DNA from: an uncultured Pseudomonadales bacterium
GTDB lineage: Bacteria; Pseudomonadota; Gammaproteobacteria; Pseudomonadales; CANNCY01
Direction: 5' to 3'
Assembly (NCBI GenBank): GCA_947503335.1
Contig: CANNCY010000004.1
Location: 1 to 64,000, forward strand
Length of the DNA: 64,000 bases
Both the position numbers and the translations under genes were made by a program. Numbering within the stretch: position 1 is the first letter of the stretch; every line of letters begins with the position of its first letter. The notes under the pieces are model-generated. The model did not search any database, was not told the origin of the DNA, and worked only from the letters and a program-made list of their open reading frames with translations. This document shows positions 17,587-26,268 of the stretch, piece by piece.

Positions 17587-18616
17587 GATCCATCAACTGT
17601 ACCGACTCGACCTGATTTGCTCCTGCCGACAGTAGATTAGCGTCATCCTCTTTAAACTCGCCCCATGAAGCAACCAAGTCAACTGGTTTAACCTGAGGGT
17701 TTACTGGGTATTCTTTGTTTAGACCCGCAAAGTCGACCTGAGCCTCGGGGCTAGCCAACCACTCGATGAGAGCCTGGGCGCCTTCTGGGTTTTTAGCGTA
17801 TTTGGTGACACCTGCACCTGATAGATTCACGTGTACACCACGGTCATCTTGGTTTGGCCAAAAGATTGCCAAAGGCAGCTCAGGTTTATCTGCAATTAAA
17901 CGACCAAAATAATAGGTGTTCACGATAGTCATGTCACACACACCCGATGCTACCGCTTCGAGTGCTTTAGTGTCGTTTGAAAAAGGTGGTACAGCTAGGT
18001 TGTTAACCCAACCTTTAACTGTAGCCTCAGTCGCCTCAACACCGTCAGCTGCGATCATTGAACCTACTAATGACTGGTTGTATACCTTCTTAGAGGTACG
18101 CAGACATAGTTTGCCTTGATACTTTGAATCAGCCAATGATTCGTAAGTTGACAGCGTGGCTGGGTCAACCATATCGGTGTTGTATACGATAGTACGTGCA
18201 CGCTTTGACAGGCCAAACCAACGGTTTTGCTCATCGCGCATACTGGCAGGAACAGACTGTTTAAGGCTGTCTGAATCGATGCTTCTGAATAGATCTTTGC
18301 TAGCGGCTAACCATAGGTTGCCCACGTCTACCGTGATAAACATATCGGCAGGCGTAGCTTCGCCTTCTGCTTGTAGGCGAGCAATCAACGGCGCTTCTTT
18401 GTCGGTGATGTAAGTGATCGGCACACCGGTTTTTTCGGTATAGCGATCAAATAAGGGTTTGATCAAATGTTCTTTGCGCGAGCTGTAAACCTGAATCGGC
18501 TTGATATCTAGTGTCTCGGGCGTAACTGCTACGTCGTTTGATTCTGGCGCCTTTGAACAGGCTGCTAAAGCTGCAGCAACAGCAGTTACCGCGATCGTTT
18601 TAATCAATTTCATCAC
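17570..18616 (-). CDS. fbpA: Ferric iron-binding periplasmic protein (FbpA/IdiA-like), predicted lipoprotein
   Basis: A 348-residue class II solute-binding protein that delivers Fe3+ to the FbpB permease. The N-terminus has a lipobox (LAAC, Cys20), suggesting anchoring in a membrane rather than a free periplasmic form. The double tyrosine in IVNTYYFGRL, iron ligands in the FbpA/FutA family, is intact. It follows ubiI by 14 bases and overlaps fbpB. The linkage to ubiquinone-hydroxylase genes is unusual and may mean constitutive rather than only Fur-driven expression (inference; no Fur box was seen). Confidence 0.9.
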   Translation of the reverse strand: MMKLIKTIAVTAVAAALAACSKAPESNDVAVTPETLDIKPIQVYSSRKEHLIKPLFDRYTEKTGVPITYITDKEAPLIARLQAEGEATPADMFITVDVGNLWLAASKDLFRSIDSDSLKQSVPASMRDEQNRWFGLSKRARTIVYNTDMVDPATLSTYESLADSKYQGKLCLRTSKKVYNQSLVGSMIAADGVEATEATVKGWVNNLAVPPFSNDTKALEAVASGVCDMTIVNTYYFGRLIADKPELPLAIFWPNQDDRGVHVNLSGAGVTKYAKNPEGAQALIEWLASPEAQVDFAGLNKEYPVNPQVKPVDLVASWGEFKEDDANLLSAGANQVESVQLMDRAQYK

Positions 18617-18630
18617 TAATCTCTTTATAC

Positions 18631-19809
18631 TTACATCGATGTGTCAGAAGCTCGCCCAATCGCCAACTTCTTAAGCCATCCAATATTGTCTACTAGCGCA
18701 ACTGAGTCATTTCGTATTGCGCTAATCCAAGGATTGTCGTTACCAAAAAGCCAATAAAAGCCGGTCATTGCATACGCGGTCAGTTTATTGTTTGGTTTGC
18801 GAGCCAAACTGTAACTCGCCAATACAGCCTCGGCGGCTGGCGATCGGCCAGCTGCTCGAGCCGTTGCTAATAAAGACGACAGCTCGGTAACGTCTGCCAA
18901 GCCTAAGTTAGCTCCCTGGCCAGCTAACGGATGAATACCGTGAGCGGCATCGCCAATTAGCACCAGGTTAGCGCGATAATAACTTGAAGCCAGCACTTGG
19001 CGCAATGCAAATGAGAATCGTTTTTGACAACTGGTAATTTCGCCTACAACGCCTTCGCTGTCGCTATTGAGCTGGGCAACGAATTGTTCGTCGCTTAAAG
19101 ACATAAGAGCATCAGCTTTTTCGTTATCTAAGCTGTAAACGATACTCACGTATTGATCGTCATTACCACCTAGCGGCAACAGGGCGAGTGGCCCAGCGGT
19201 AGTAAAGCGCTGCCAAGCCGTTTGTTGGTGGCCTGCAGGGCAATGCAATGTGGTTACCACGCCTTGTTGGTGGTAATCAAACTGCTTAGTGTCGATACCC
19301 GCCATTTGTCTTAATGGGCTGTTCACACCATCTGCGGCAACCACCAGTTTTGCGCGGTAGCTATTGTTAGCGGTTTTAACCACCGCCGGCACCTGCTCAT
19401 TGCCTAACTCGATATGCGTGGCCGATTCGGCGGGTAAAACACTGATATCACTGGTTTCAATGGCCTCGTACAACGCCTTTAATGCAACCGATTGTTCAAC
19501 GATATGCCCTAGCGCATCGACACCCGATTCGATCGCATCAAAATGAATTGATTGGTGTTCCCATACATGCATTTGATCGTAATACCCGGCGCGATGATCT
19601 AGCATCGACTGCCATACGCCTAAGCGCTGCCATAGCTTTTCGCTTGCGGGCGCTACCGCGATAACACGCGGGTCATAGTTTTCATCTTCAAATACTGGCG
19701 CTTTAAGGGGGCGTTGATCTAATAGAGCCACCTTATAGCCACTGTCGGCAATTGCCAGCGCCGCCGTAGCCCCTATCAGGTTGCCTCCGACGATTAGTAC
19801 ATCAAACAT
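18631..19809 (-). CDS. ubiI: Ubiquinone-biosynthesis FAD hydroxylase (UbiI-like)
   Basis: A 392-residue flavin monooxygenase. The FAD dinucleotide motif lies at the very start (LIVGGNLIGATAALA), and the second FAD motif LIGDAAHGIHPLAGQGANLGLAD near residue 280 is typical of the UbiH/UbiF/UbiI family. Order after pepP-ubiH and features such as GVWQSM and ALGHIVEQ point to UbiI (ring C5 hydroxylation). The ATG at 19809 is preferred over the frame's upstream extension because the FAD motif then sits at its normal position; it overlaps ubiH by 8 bases. Confidence 0.9.
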   Translation of the reverse strand: MFDVLIVGGNLIGATAALAIADSGYKVALLDQRPLKAPVFEDENYDPRVIAVAPASEKLWQRLGVWQSMLDHRAGYYDQMHVWEHQSIHFDAIESGVDALGHIVEQSVALKALYEAIETSDISVLPAESATHIELGNEQVPAVVKTANNSYRAKLVVAADGVNSPLRQMAGIDTKQFDYHQQGVVTTLHCPAGHQQTAWQRFTTAGPLALLPLGGNDDQYVSIVYSLDNEKADALMSLSDEQFVAQLNSDSEGVVGEITSCQKRFSFALRQVLASSYYRANLVLIGDAAHGIHPLAGQGANLGLADVTELSSLLATARAAGRSPAAEAVLASYSLARKPNNKLTAYAMTGFYWLFGNDNPWISAIRNDSVALVDNIGWLKKLAIGRASDTSM

Positions 19810-20992
19810 AGCTATACCCCATCGCGCTTTTGGCAAATAGTTTTTTAAGCGTTGGCGATAAAGTTAAGCCCAGTGTACCCAACCCTCGACCGGCGGCAAT
19901 TGACACTGCTTGGCTGCTAAACAGATCTGATAAATGATGTGACAACTGCGTTACCTGCCATTGGTCTAACTGTCGTAGCTCGAGATACCTATTAAGTAGC
20001 GATAGATCGCCAATCGGTTGACCATTACTTGCAGCGCGTTTGATTAAACGCGCAAGCACATCACAGTCGCGTGCACTTAAATTAAAACCCTGACCCGCTA
20101 CTGGGTGCAATGTGTGGGCTGAGTTGCCCAACAGTAAAATACCTTGGCGCACCTGTTCGTCAGCTAACGATCTCGCTAATTCGAATCTAACAGGCGAGTG
20201 ATCAATGGTTAGCTGCCCCAATCGCTTGCCAAAGCGTTCAGTAACTACACCCGACAGTTGTTGTACGGTCATCTTTTTGCGTTGTTCAGCGGTGCTGTGG
20301 GGCATCGCCCAAACAAAAGAATATCTCGCTTTGTTAGGCGCATCTTCATGAGCTGGTAGTGGCAATAAAGCAATTGCCCCCTCATCAGTAAAGCGCTCAT
20401 AAGCCCACTGTTGATGATTGGTATCGTCGGCCACCAGGGTGCCAACTAGCGCATCATGTTGATATCGATATACATCGTATGACACCCCTAATGATCTTGC
20501 TAACGGCGAACTTGCGCCGTCGGCAATCACGACCAAGCCACCATGTAACTGCTCGCCCGATGCCAGCGTCACACTGGCACCCTTGGTTTGCGGAACTACC
20601 CGTTCAGCTTTGTCAGGCGCATAAAGGTCAACATGGCCCAATTGCGTGAACAGGGCTCGCCCGATAATCGGATTTGGCACCACATAGCCCAGCCCCTCAA
20701 CCTGCAAAGAGTTAGCGTGCAGTTCGGCGCCAGCAAAATGACCTCGGTCAGACACATCTATCGACTTGATAACACCTGCATGAGATTGCATCTCGCCCCA
20801 AGTACCAAGACGCTCGAACAGCTCTTTTGTTTTGGCGCTGATAACCGTTGTGCGCTCATCAAAGTTTAACGGGCGCTCTAATGCTGACGGTTTAAATGCT
20901 TCTACAACGGCTACCTTAAGACCCTTTAGCATGATGGCAAGCGTTGCCCCAACAAGCCCGCCACCTAAGATGACAACATCATACTGGCGCAT
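19802..20992 (-). CDS. ubiH: Ubiquinone-biosynthesis FAD hydroxylase UbiH
   Basis: A 396-residue flavin monooxygenase for C6 hydroxylation in ubiquinone synthesis. The FAD motif VILGGGLVGATLAIML is at residues 7-22; VSDRGHF matches UbiH, and the C-terminal motif LLGNSAHTLHPVAGQGFNL is present. Order ygfB-pepP-ubiH-ubiI is as in E. coli. It overlaps the end of pepP by 14 bases and ubiI by 8. Confidence 0.93.
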   Translation of the reverse strand: MRQYDVVILGGGLVGATLAIMLKGLKVAVVEAFKPSALERPLNFDERTTVISAKTKELFERLGTWGEMQSHAGVIKSIDVSDRGHFAGAELHANSLQVEGLGYVVPNPIIGRALFTQLGHVDLYAPDKAERVVPQTKGASVTLASGEQLHGGLVVIADGASSPLARSLGVSYDVYRYQHDALVGTLVADDTNHQQWAYERFTDEGAIALLPLPAHEDAPNKARYSFVWAMPHSTAEQRKKMTVQQLSGVVTERFGKRLGQLTIDHSPVRFELARSLADEQVRQGILLLGNSAHTLHPVAGQGFNLSARDCDVLARLIKRAASNGQPIGDLSLLNRYLELRQLDQWQVTQLSHHLSDLFSSQAVSIAAGRGLGTLGLTLSPTLKKLFAKSAMGYSYV

Positions 20993-22289
20993 AGTCGGTT
21001 TCTCTCATCGCAGTTTCTATCTGATCTATTTGCTTAATTGCCGCCGATGTTAGCACCCGAGGCCCATTTTGCGATACCGCAACCGTATCTTCGATGCGCA
21101 CCGCAATGCCTCGCCACTTAGGTGCCACAGTCTGGTCAGTTGAATCAATGTAGATACCGGGCTCGACGGTTACAACCATGCCATCTTCTAGCACTGGCGA
21201 CTGCCCAGCGACCTTGTAAGGCCCTGTATCATGCACATCTAAACCAACCCAGTGCCCAGTGGCATGCATAAAGTATTTTTTATAGCGCTGCTGCTTTAAC
21301 GCCTCGTCTACTGGGCCATCAATAATCTTAAGTTGCACCAACCCATGGCAGATCATTTTAACCGCAGCCTGATGTGCAGCATCGTATGGGTTACCCATGA
21401 CCACTTCAGCAATCGCAGCCTCGTTCGCCGCAAGCACTAACTGATAGATCGCCCGCTGTGCACTATTAAATTGACCGCTGATTGGCCACGTACGGGTAAT
21501 ATCGGCCGCATAACCTTCAACCTCGCAGCCAGCATCTACCAATAGTAAATCGCCGTCGCGTAGTTCACGTTGGTTATCAACATAGTGTAATGCTTCGGCA
21601 CTTTGGCCAGCGGCAACTATTGGTAGATACGCTGCTTCTGCACCATGCCATAGATAGGTATGGTGCAATTCAGCGGCAATTTGATATTCCCAAAGACCGG
21701 GTCTAGTTGCTTCGATAGCGCGGTTCATCGCCGCACTAGATATTGTCGCGGCAGCACCCATCGCGCGCAACTCTGCACTGCTCTTAACCCAACGCAAGTC
21801 GGCGATTAAGGGTTGAATATCTAGTAATTGCTCGCCCAGCTTTGTGCCATAGCGCGCCTGCCACGTGGGCAACGCCTGGGTGATTGTGGCGTTGTCTAAA
21901 GGAGCATATATTTGCTCAATACCCTCTAATAAACCTTCGGCGATATCTGTAAAAGCATCTAACCCGAAGCCATGATCAACACCCAGCTTTTGTTCGGCCT
22001 GTTCAGGGCCCAATACCTCACCGTTCCAACGCTGATACTCGGCGTCGGGATCGCGACAAAAAATAATGGTTTCGCCCTTTGCGCGCCTCGGCACCAATAC
22101 TAAAATGGCATCGGGCTCGTTAAAGCCGGTGAGATATAAGAAATCACTGTGTTGGCGAAACCGGTAGTGGGTGTCGCCACTGCGCGTTTGCAGCGACGAC
22201 GCTGCTATTACTGCCAAACTATTAGCAGGCATCTGTTTCATTAGTCGATTGCGCCGACTAGCAAACTCGCGCTTGGCTATTAAGGGCAT
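20979..22289 (-). CDS. pepP: Xaa-Pro aminopeptidase (aminopeptidase P)
   Basis: A 436-residue cytoplasmic metallopeptidase removing an N-terminal residue before proline. An N-terminal creatinase-like domain (RREFASRRNRLM-like start) precedes the pita-bread domain. Metal ligands are visible in LLVDAGCEVEGYAADITRTWP, in ATGHWVGLDVHDTG, in EPGIYI and in RIEDTVAV. Its ATG directly abuts the ygfB stop. Confidence 0.95.
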   Translation of the reverse strand: MPLIAKREFASRRNRLMKQMPANSLAVIAASSLQTRSGDTHYRFRQHSDFLYLTGFNEPDAILVLVPRRAKGETIIFCRDPDAEYQRWNGEVLGPEQAEQKLGVDHGFGLDAFTDIAEGLLEGIEQIYAPLDNATITQALPTWQARYGTKLGEQLLDIQPLIADLRWVKSSAELRAMGAAATISSAAMNRAIEATRPGLWEYQIAAELHHTYLWHGAEAAYLPIVAAGQSAEALHYVDNQRELRDGDLLLVDAGCEVEGYAADITRTWPISGQFNSAQRAIYQLVLAANEAAIAEVVMGNPYDAAHQAAVKMICHGLVQLKIIDGPVDEALKQQRYKKYFMHATGHWVGLDVHDTGPYKVAGQSPVLEDGMVVTVEPGIYIDSTDQTVAPKWRGIAVRIEDTVAVSQNGPRVLTSAAIKQIDQIETAMRETDYAPV

Positions 22290-22847
22290 TTAGTGAAGCC
22301 TGTCTTGTTCGGGCTCTGGCTCACTGGGTTGATTAATCTCTAGATAAATATTCATCGCCACAACACGAACAAACTCGGTAAGTTCGATCAAATCAGACTC
22401 GGCACTAGAGACATCTTCGCCCAACTGAATCTGGCCGATTTCACTGATATCATTAAGGCCTTCTAGCGAGTCTTCAGACAAATTAGCCAATACCGATTCG
22501 CCCGCTAACCCAATCGCTAGCGAATAGCCTTGGCACCAATCAGCGATAGCCGCCACCTTGATGCCAAGCTCAGCATCTTCGTCGGGTAACAACAAACGCC
22601 ATTCAAAGTTGATTTCGCCTAATTGATCTCTTAGCAGATCAGCCATGGCACTAACTACGCCTTGCAGTTTTTCGCCGCCAAACTCGCCATCTAGCGCATC
22701 AGATACAACCTGCACCACATCGCCACTTGACTGAGTACTGACCCAGCCACATAAAAAGCCATGTAGTTCGGCGGGGCTCGCCATTGCACCCTCAGCTAAA
22801 AATAGATTGGCGAGTGCATCAAAAGGAATAGGTGGATTGCTAGACAT
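22290..22847 (-). CDS. ygfB: UPF0149 / YgfB family protein
   Basis: A 185-residue acidic, all-helical protein of the UPF0149 (YgfB/YecA-like) family. It starts MSSNPPIPFDALANLF and contains the conserved SPAELHGFLCGWV block near residues 22-36. In Pseudomonas YgfB influences AlpA-dependent gene expression; the role here is unknown. The frame stays open further upstream, but the ATG at 22847 has a GGAG ribosome site and a matching N-terminus. It is the first gene of the pepP-ubi unit and is divergent from the zapA unit. Confidence 0.9.
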   Translation of the reverse strand: MSSNPPIPFDALANLFLAEGAMASPAELHGFLCGWVSTQSSGDVVQVVSDALDGEFGGEKLQGVVSAMADLLRDQLGEINFEWRLLLPDEDAELGIKVAAIADWCQGYSLAIGLAGESVLANLSEDSLEGLNDISEIGQIQLGEDVSSAESDLIELTEFVRVVAMNIYLEINQPSEPEPEQDRLH

Positions 22848-22963
22848 GGTAAATCTCCGAAGTACTGCAGGCATCCTAGCAAATGCAAGCACGCCTTGCA
22901 CTTGTCTACTATTGCCGAGTAACCGCTTTGACCGTATAGTTAGTCTAATAATAGGAACGCAAT

Positions 22964-23212
22964 ATGACCGCACAACTGCAATTTGAAGACACAGCGCTAA
23001 GCAAAGAACGCGAGCTTGATCAGGCGATTGACGCGCTGGTAAATCGTTGTGCGTCTTTGTCGAACGAAGTGCTGACTCTGCGCGAAGAAGTGCAACTATT
23101 ACAGCACGAGCGCGATGCACTGGTCGCTAAGAATAGCGAAGCCTTAGCCAAGGTAGAGTCGGTGATCGAGCGCCTTCGCACACTCGATACTGCAGGAAGC
23201 AACAATGCCTAA
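22964..23212 (+). CDS. TIGR02449 small coiled-coil protein
   Basis: An 82-residue protein made almost entirely of a heptad-rich coiled coil (about residues 14-75), with no signal or membrane segment. Small proteins of this type (TIGR02449, sometimes compared to ZapB) regularly precede zapA in gammaproteobacteria, suggesting a division-linked role. An AGGA ribosome site precedes the ATG, and its end overlaps zapA by 8 bases. Confidence 0.8.
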   Translation: MTAQLQFEDTALSKERELDQAIDALVNRCASLSNEVLTLREEVQLLQHERDALVAKNSEALAKVESVIERLRTLDTAGSNNA

Positions 23213-23510
23213 AGGCTCTGTCGAAATAAAAATAATGGGCCGTGAGTACAAAATAGGCTGCCCACCCGAGCGCGAGATCGATTTGCTTCGCGCTGCTGAC
23301 ATGCTAAACGACCGTATGCTTGAACTTAAAAAGAGCGGCAACATTATTGGTTTAGAGCGCATCGCAGTACTGACAGCGCTAAACCTAGCCGACGATCTTT
23401 TGCAGTCGAACACACCCACTAGCTCGGCACCCGATCATCAACAACATATCGACCGCATTCACCAGGCACTTGCCGACAGCAAAGATCTGCTTGGCGATAC
23501 TGTCAAGTGA
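23205..23510 (+). CDS. zapA: Cell division protein ZapA
   Basis: A 101-residue FtsZ-bundling protein. The N-terminal globular part (VEIKIMGREYKIGCPPERE, then LLRAADMLNDRM) and C-terminal helix for dimerisation match ZapA. It acts at the Z ring. It overlaps the TIGR02449 gene by 8 bases and is followed by 6S RNA and fau, an arrangement conserved from E. coli to Pseudomonas. Confidence 0.93.
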   Translation: MPKGSVEIKIMGREYKIGCPPEREIDLLRAADMLNDRMLELKKSGNIIGLERIAVLTALNLADDLLQSNTPTSSAPDHQQHIDRIHQALADSKDLLGDTVK

Positions 23511-23553
23511 CACTGCTACCACCTATTTTTGTAGACCCCAATGTTGATCTCGG

Positions 23554-23559
23554 TATACT
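23554..23559 (+). promoter_or_regulatory. -10 element of the 6S RNA promoter
   Basis: TATACT lies 6-7 bases before the inferred 6S RNA 5' end. A matching -35 is weak (TTGTAG at 23529-23534, 19-bp spacing). Confidence 0.55.
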
Positions 23560-23565
23560 GAATTT

Positions 23566-23738
23566 AACCCTGGGGTGTACGTGGGATGGCGAGTCCCTGA
23601 GCCGATATCTACACCTTAGGCCGTGGTTCGAGACCGAGGGAGCGCATGCCTGCATTGCGGGAAGCCCGATTCAGTACAGCCATAGCCACCTTGAACCGTC
23701 GGGTTCAAGGCCAAGCCTACTACGGCACCTTGGGGGGT
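23566..23738 (+). ncRNA. ssrS: 6S RNA
   Basis: The sequence keeps the conserved E. coli 6S block GTCCCTGAGCCGATAT (from about 23592), the central bubble region and the 3' block ACCTTGAACCGTCGGGTTCAAGG followed by GCCTACTACGGC. The ends pair (5' ACCCTGGGGTG with 3' CACCTTGGGGGGT), closing the long rod that mimics an open promoter and sequesters sigma-70 RNA polymerase. Ends are estimated to within a few bases. Location between zapA and fau is the canonical one; fau translation starts right after the RNA, so the transcript is likely processed from or read through into fau. Confidence 0.93.
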
Positions 23739-23744
23739 TTTCTC

Positions 23745-24335
23745 ATGACTGATCCCGCAAACATTAGACAGCACATGTTGCGCGTGCGCCGGTCAATACC
23801 GCCTAGTTTTCACCATGTAGCTAGCGCACAGATCACCCATCAACTTGTTAGCTCACGCCGCTTTAGAAACGCCAAAATAGTGGGTGCATATCTGCCGTTA
23901 GGTAACGAAGCAGACCTCAGCTCTCTACTTTATTGCACTAACCAACATGGCGCCTTAACACCAGATACGAACGACAAGACGTTTGTGTTTCCTAGAGTCG
24001 ATGGCGAAAGAATCATTTTTCACCACGTAGGTGATCGCACGCACCTGACAAAATCTAAATGGGGAATCTTAGAACCAAAGCACGATCGCCCTATAATCGA
24101 CGCTGAAGATATTGACCTATTGTGTATGCCATTAACGGCTTATAGCCTCGCCGGCAACCGCATCGGTATGGGTGGTGGCTTTTATGACCGTCTCTTGGCC
24201 AACCTCACCGACAAACCAATACGGGTGGGTATTGCGTTTAACTGGCAGCAAGGTTATTGGCAGGCAGAAACGTGGGATCAAGGCTTAGACGCCATACTGA
24301 CAGAACGCGGTTGGCACAACTGCGTACGCTCTTAA
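23745..24335 (+). CDS. fau: 5-formyltetrahydrofolate cyclo-ligase
   Basis: A 196-residue enzyme converting 5-formyl-THF to methenyl-THF with ATP. Visible motifs are ADLSSLL, WGILEPKHDRP and the ATP/Mg site GNRIGMGGGFYDRLLA. The frame is open back into the 6S RNA, but the ATG at 23745 has GGGGGG just upstream and gives the normal length. It directly follows ssrS, as in E. coli (ssrS-fau/ygfA). Confidence 0.93.
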   Translation: MTDPANIRQHMLRVRRSIPPSFHHVASAQITHQLVSSRRFRNAKIVGAYLPLGNEADLSSLLYCTNQHGALTPDTNDKTFVFPRVDGERIIFHHVGDRTHLTKSKWGILEPKHDRPIIDAEDIDLLCMPLTAYSLAGNRIGMGGGFYDRLLANLTDKPIRVGIAFNWQQGYWQAETWDQGLDAILTERGWHNCVRS

Positions 24336-24357
24336 CGCGTACAAATAGTACAGGCAC

Positions 24358-24386
24358 AAAAAAGCCAGCTAATCGCTGGCTTCTTT
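24358..24386. terminator. Bidirectional terminator between fau and the ilvA unit
   Basis: AAGCCAGC (24362-24369) and GCTGGCTT (24375-24382) form the stem. Six A residues on the left give a U-run on the minus strand, so it is stronger for the ilvA-side transcript; the plus-strand tail is TTCTTTAA. Confidence 0.8.
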
Positions 24387-24409
24387 AATACAACTGTACA
24401 ACCTTTATA

Positions 24410-24547
24410 TTATCGTGCGGCTACTACGCCCCGGTGCAGTTCGCTAACAGGTTGATTACTTACTTGTCGCTCTGATGGCAACATACTTGTAATTAACGCC
24501 CCCAAGCCAAACACCACCACCACGATCAAAAGTGCATTTGATCTCAT
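24410..24547 (-). CDS. Possible 45-residue single-pass membrane protein
   Basis: An ATG frame of 45 codons between ilvA and the shared terminator. The predicted peptide begins MRSNALLIVVVVFGLGALI, a clean membrane helix (residues 5-20), followed by a short polar tail ending in VVAAR. A G-run lies 6-12 bases upstream and could serve as ribosome site. It follows ilvA by 77 bases and its stop is 24 bases before the terminator hairpin, so it would be inside the ilvA transcript. It is not recognised as a known family; chance cannot be excluded at this length. Confidence 0.4.
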   Translation of the reverse strand: MRSNALLIVVVVFGLGALITSMLPSERQVSNQPVSELHRGVVAAR

Positions 24548-24624
24548 TCTTGGCCCCCCAAAGTGGTTATGTCGCTCAATACGATAATATTACCAACAAA
24601 CTGAGACCAATAAAACAACCTAGG

Positions 24625-26139
24625 TCACATTTCTGTCAGAAATAGCTTACACGCTGGGTTCGTGGTTTCGTCTCTAAAATGATATTGACTGGCCTCTATC
24701 TGAGCTAACAATTCGGCTTCGTCGTGTTCAGGTACTTCAAGGCCAATCAAGACTCGCCCAAAGGCTGCGCCATGGTTTCGATAATGAAACATCGAAATGT
24801 TCCATCGCCCGCCTAAGCTCTTCAAGAAGCCAAGCAGGGCGCCCGGGCGCTCAGGAAACTCTACCCTAAAGATACGCTCGTTAACTGCATCGGCGTTGTG
24901 ACCACCTACCATGTGCCGAACATGCAGCTTGGCTACTTCGTTGTCTGTAAAATCAAGGGTAGGATAACCAGCTGCCTGCAGCTTATCGACTAACTGCTGG
25001 CGTTCTTGTGGCGAGCTAATCTGCATACCCACGTAGATCATCGCGCGCCCCATATTGGCCATACGATAATTAAACTCGGTAATCGCGCGCTTACCTAATG
25101 CTTGGCAGAACTGTTCAAATGCACCAGGCTTTTCAGGAATCGACACAGCAAACACGGCTTCGCGCCCCTCACCAATTTCGGTGCGCTCAGAGATATAGCG
25201 AAGACGATCAAAATTAGTGTTGGCGCCACTTAAAACCGCCATCAGCGACTCACGCTTTACACCTGTATCTGCGACATATTTTTTGATGCCGGCTAACGCA
25301 AGGGCACCCGCCGGCTCGGCAATGGCTCTAGTATCATCGAACACATCTTTAATCGCCGCACAGATTTCGTCGGTATTGCAGGTAATCACCTGATCGACCG
25401 TCTCTTTTAAAATATTGAACGTGTTGGTGCCAATACGCGCTACGGCAACTCCGTCTGCAAAGATCCCCACGTGATCTAAATTGGTCGGTTCACCCTTGTC
25501 TATTGCTGCTTTAAGGCAGGCGGCATCGGCGGGCTCTACCGCGATGATCTTTATTGAGGGGCGAATTTGTTTGATGTAGGCAGCCATACCCGCCGCCAGA
25601 CCGCCACCACCGACAGGAATAAACACTGCATCTAGCTCATCAGTATGCTGACGAAGAATTTCGGCTGCAACAGTACCTTGACCTGCAATAACATCAGGAT
25701 CGTCAAAAGGATGCACATAGATAAGCCCAGAGCGCTCTAGATCGGCTGCGTGAGCTGCCGCCTCATCAAAGGTATCACCATGCAACACCACGGTAGCGCC
25801 TCGGCGTTTGACAGCATCTACCTTAATAGCTGGTGTGGTCGTTGGCATCACGATCGTTGCGTTAATGTTTAACTTCTTAGCCGCTAGCGCTAGCCCTTGC
25901 GCGTGATTACCCGCAGATGCCGCTACCACCCCTGCATCACGCTCGGCCATTGATAGTTGGCGCAAGCGGTTATAGGCACCGCGTAACTTAAACGAAAATA
26001 CTGGCTGCAGATCTTCGCGCTTTAGCCAAACATTATTGCCAAGACGGTTTGATAAAATCGCCGCGTGATCAATAGGGGTCTCTACCGCCAAATCGTAGAC
26101 TTGGGCGTTTAGGATGCGACGAACGTACTCGTCTAGCAT
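24625..26139 (-). CDS. ilvA: Threonine deaminase (biosynthetic), IlvA
   Basis: A 504-residue PLP enzyme converting threonine to 2-oxobutyrate, the first step of isoleucine synthesis. PLP Lys51 lies in SFKLRGAYN, the glycine loop is VGGGGLAAGM, and two ACT-like regulatory domains occupy about residues 325-500, so allosteric control by isoleucine and valine is expected. The ATG at 26139 is preferred over 26160 because GGAG lies 8 bases ahead and the N-terminus fits E. coli IlvA. It is divergent from rpiA, a common arrangement. Confidence 0.95.
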   Translation of the reverse strand: MLDEYVRRILNAQVYDLAVETPIDHAAILSNRLGNNVWLKREDLQPVFSFKLRGAYNRLRQLSMAERDAGVVAASAGNHAQGLALAAKKLNINATIVMPTTTPAIKVDAVKRRGATVVLHGDTFDEAAAHAADLERSGLIYVHPFDDPDVIAGQGTVAAEILRQHTDELDAVFIPVGGGGLAAGMAAYIKQIRPSIKIIAVEPADAACLKAAIDKGEPTNLDHVGIFADGVAVARIGTNTFNILKETVDQVITCNTDEICAAIKDVFDDTRAIAEPAGALALAGIKKYVADTGVKRESLMAVLSGANTNFDRLRYISERTEIGEGREAVFAVSIPEKPGAFEQFCQALGKRAITEFNYRMANMGRAMIYVGMQISSPQERQQLVDKLQAAGYPTLDFTDNEVAKLHVRHMVGGHNADAVNERIFRVEFPERPGALLGFLKSLGGRWNISMFHYRNHGAAFGRVLIGLEVPEHDEAELLAQIEASQYHFRDETTNPACKLFLTEM

Positions 26140-26234
26140 TGGCTGGCTCCGATAAAACATAACTTATTAAGTCGATATTAACGAAAAGCAGGGTCAGTGC
26201 CTACTAGATAGTATCGACTGCACCTTTCGCCTGC

Positions 26235-26240
26235 TAAAAT
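26235..26240 (+). promoter_or_regulatory. Possible -10 element of rpiA
   Basis: TAAAAT 29 bases before the rpiA ATG. No convincing -35 (TCGACT at 26214, spacing 15). An 8-bp inverted repeat AGTCGATA/TATCGACT flanks the region (26170-26177 and 26212-26219). Confidence 0.3.
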
Positions 26241-26268
26241 GCCAATTAACAACATATAAGGCACCCCC

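Noticed and set aside
22848-23120. N-terminal extension of the ygfB frame by 91 residues
   Set aside because: The extension covers the divergent promoter region and part of the TIGR02449 gene, lacks family similarity, and the internal ATG has a good ribosome site.
23646-23744. N-terminal extension of fau into the 6S RNA
   Set aside because: That DNA is conserved 6S RNA sequence; the ATG at 23745 matches the family length.
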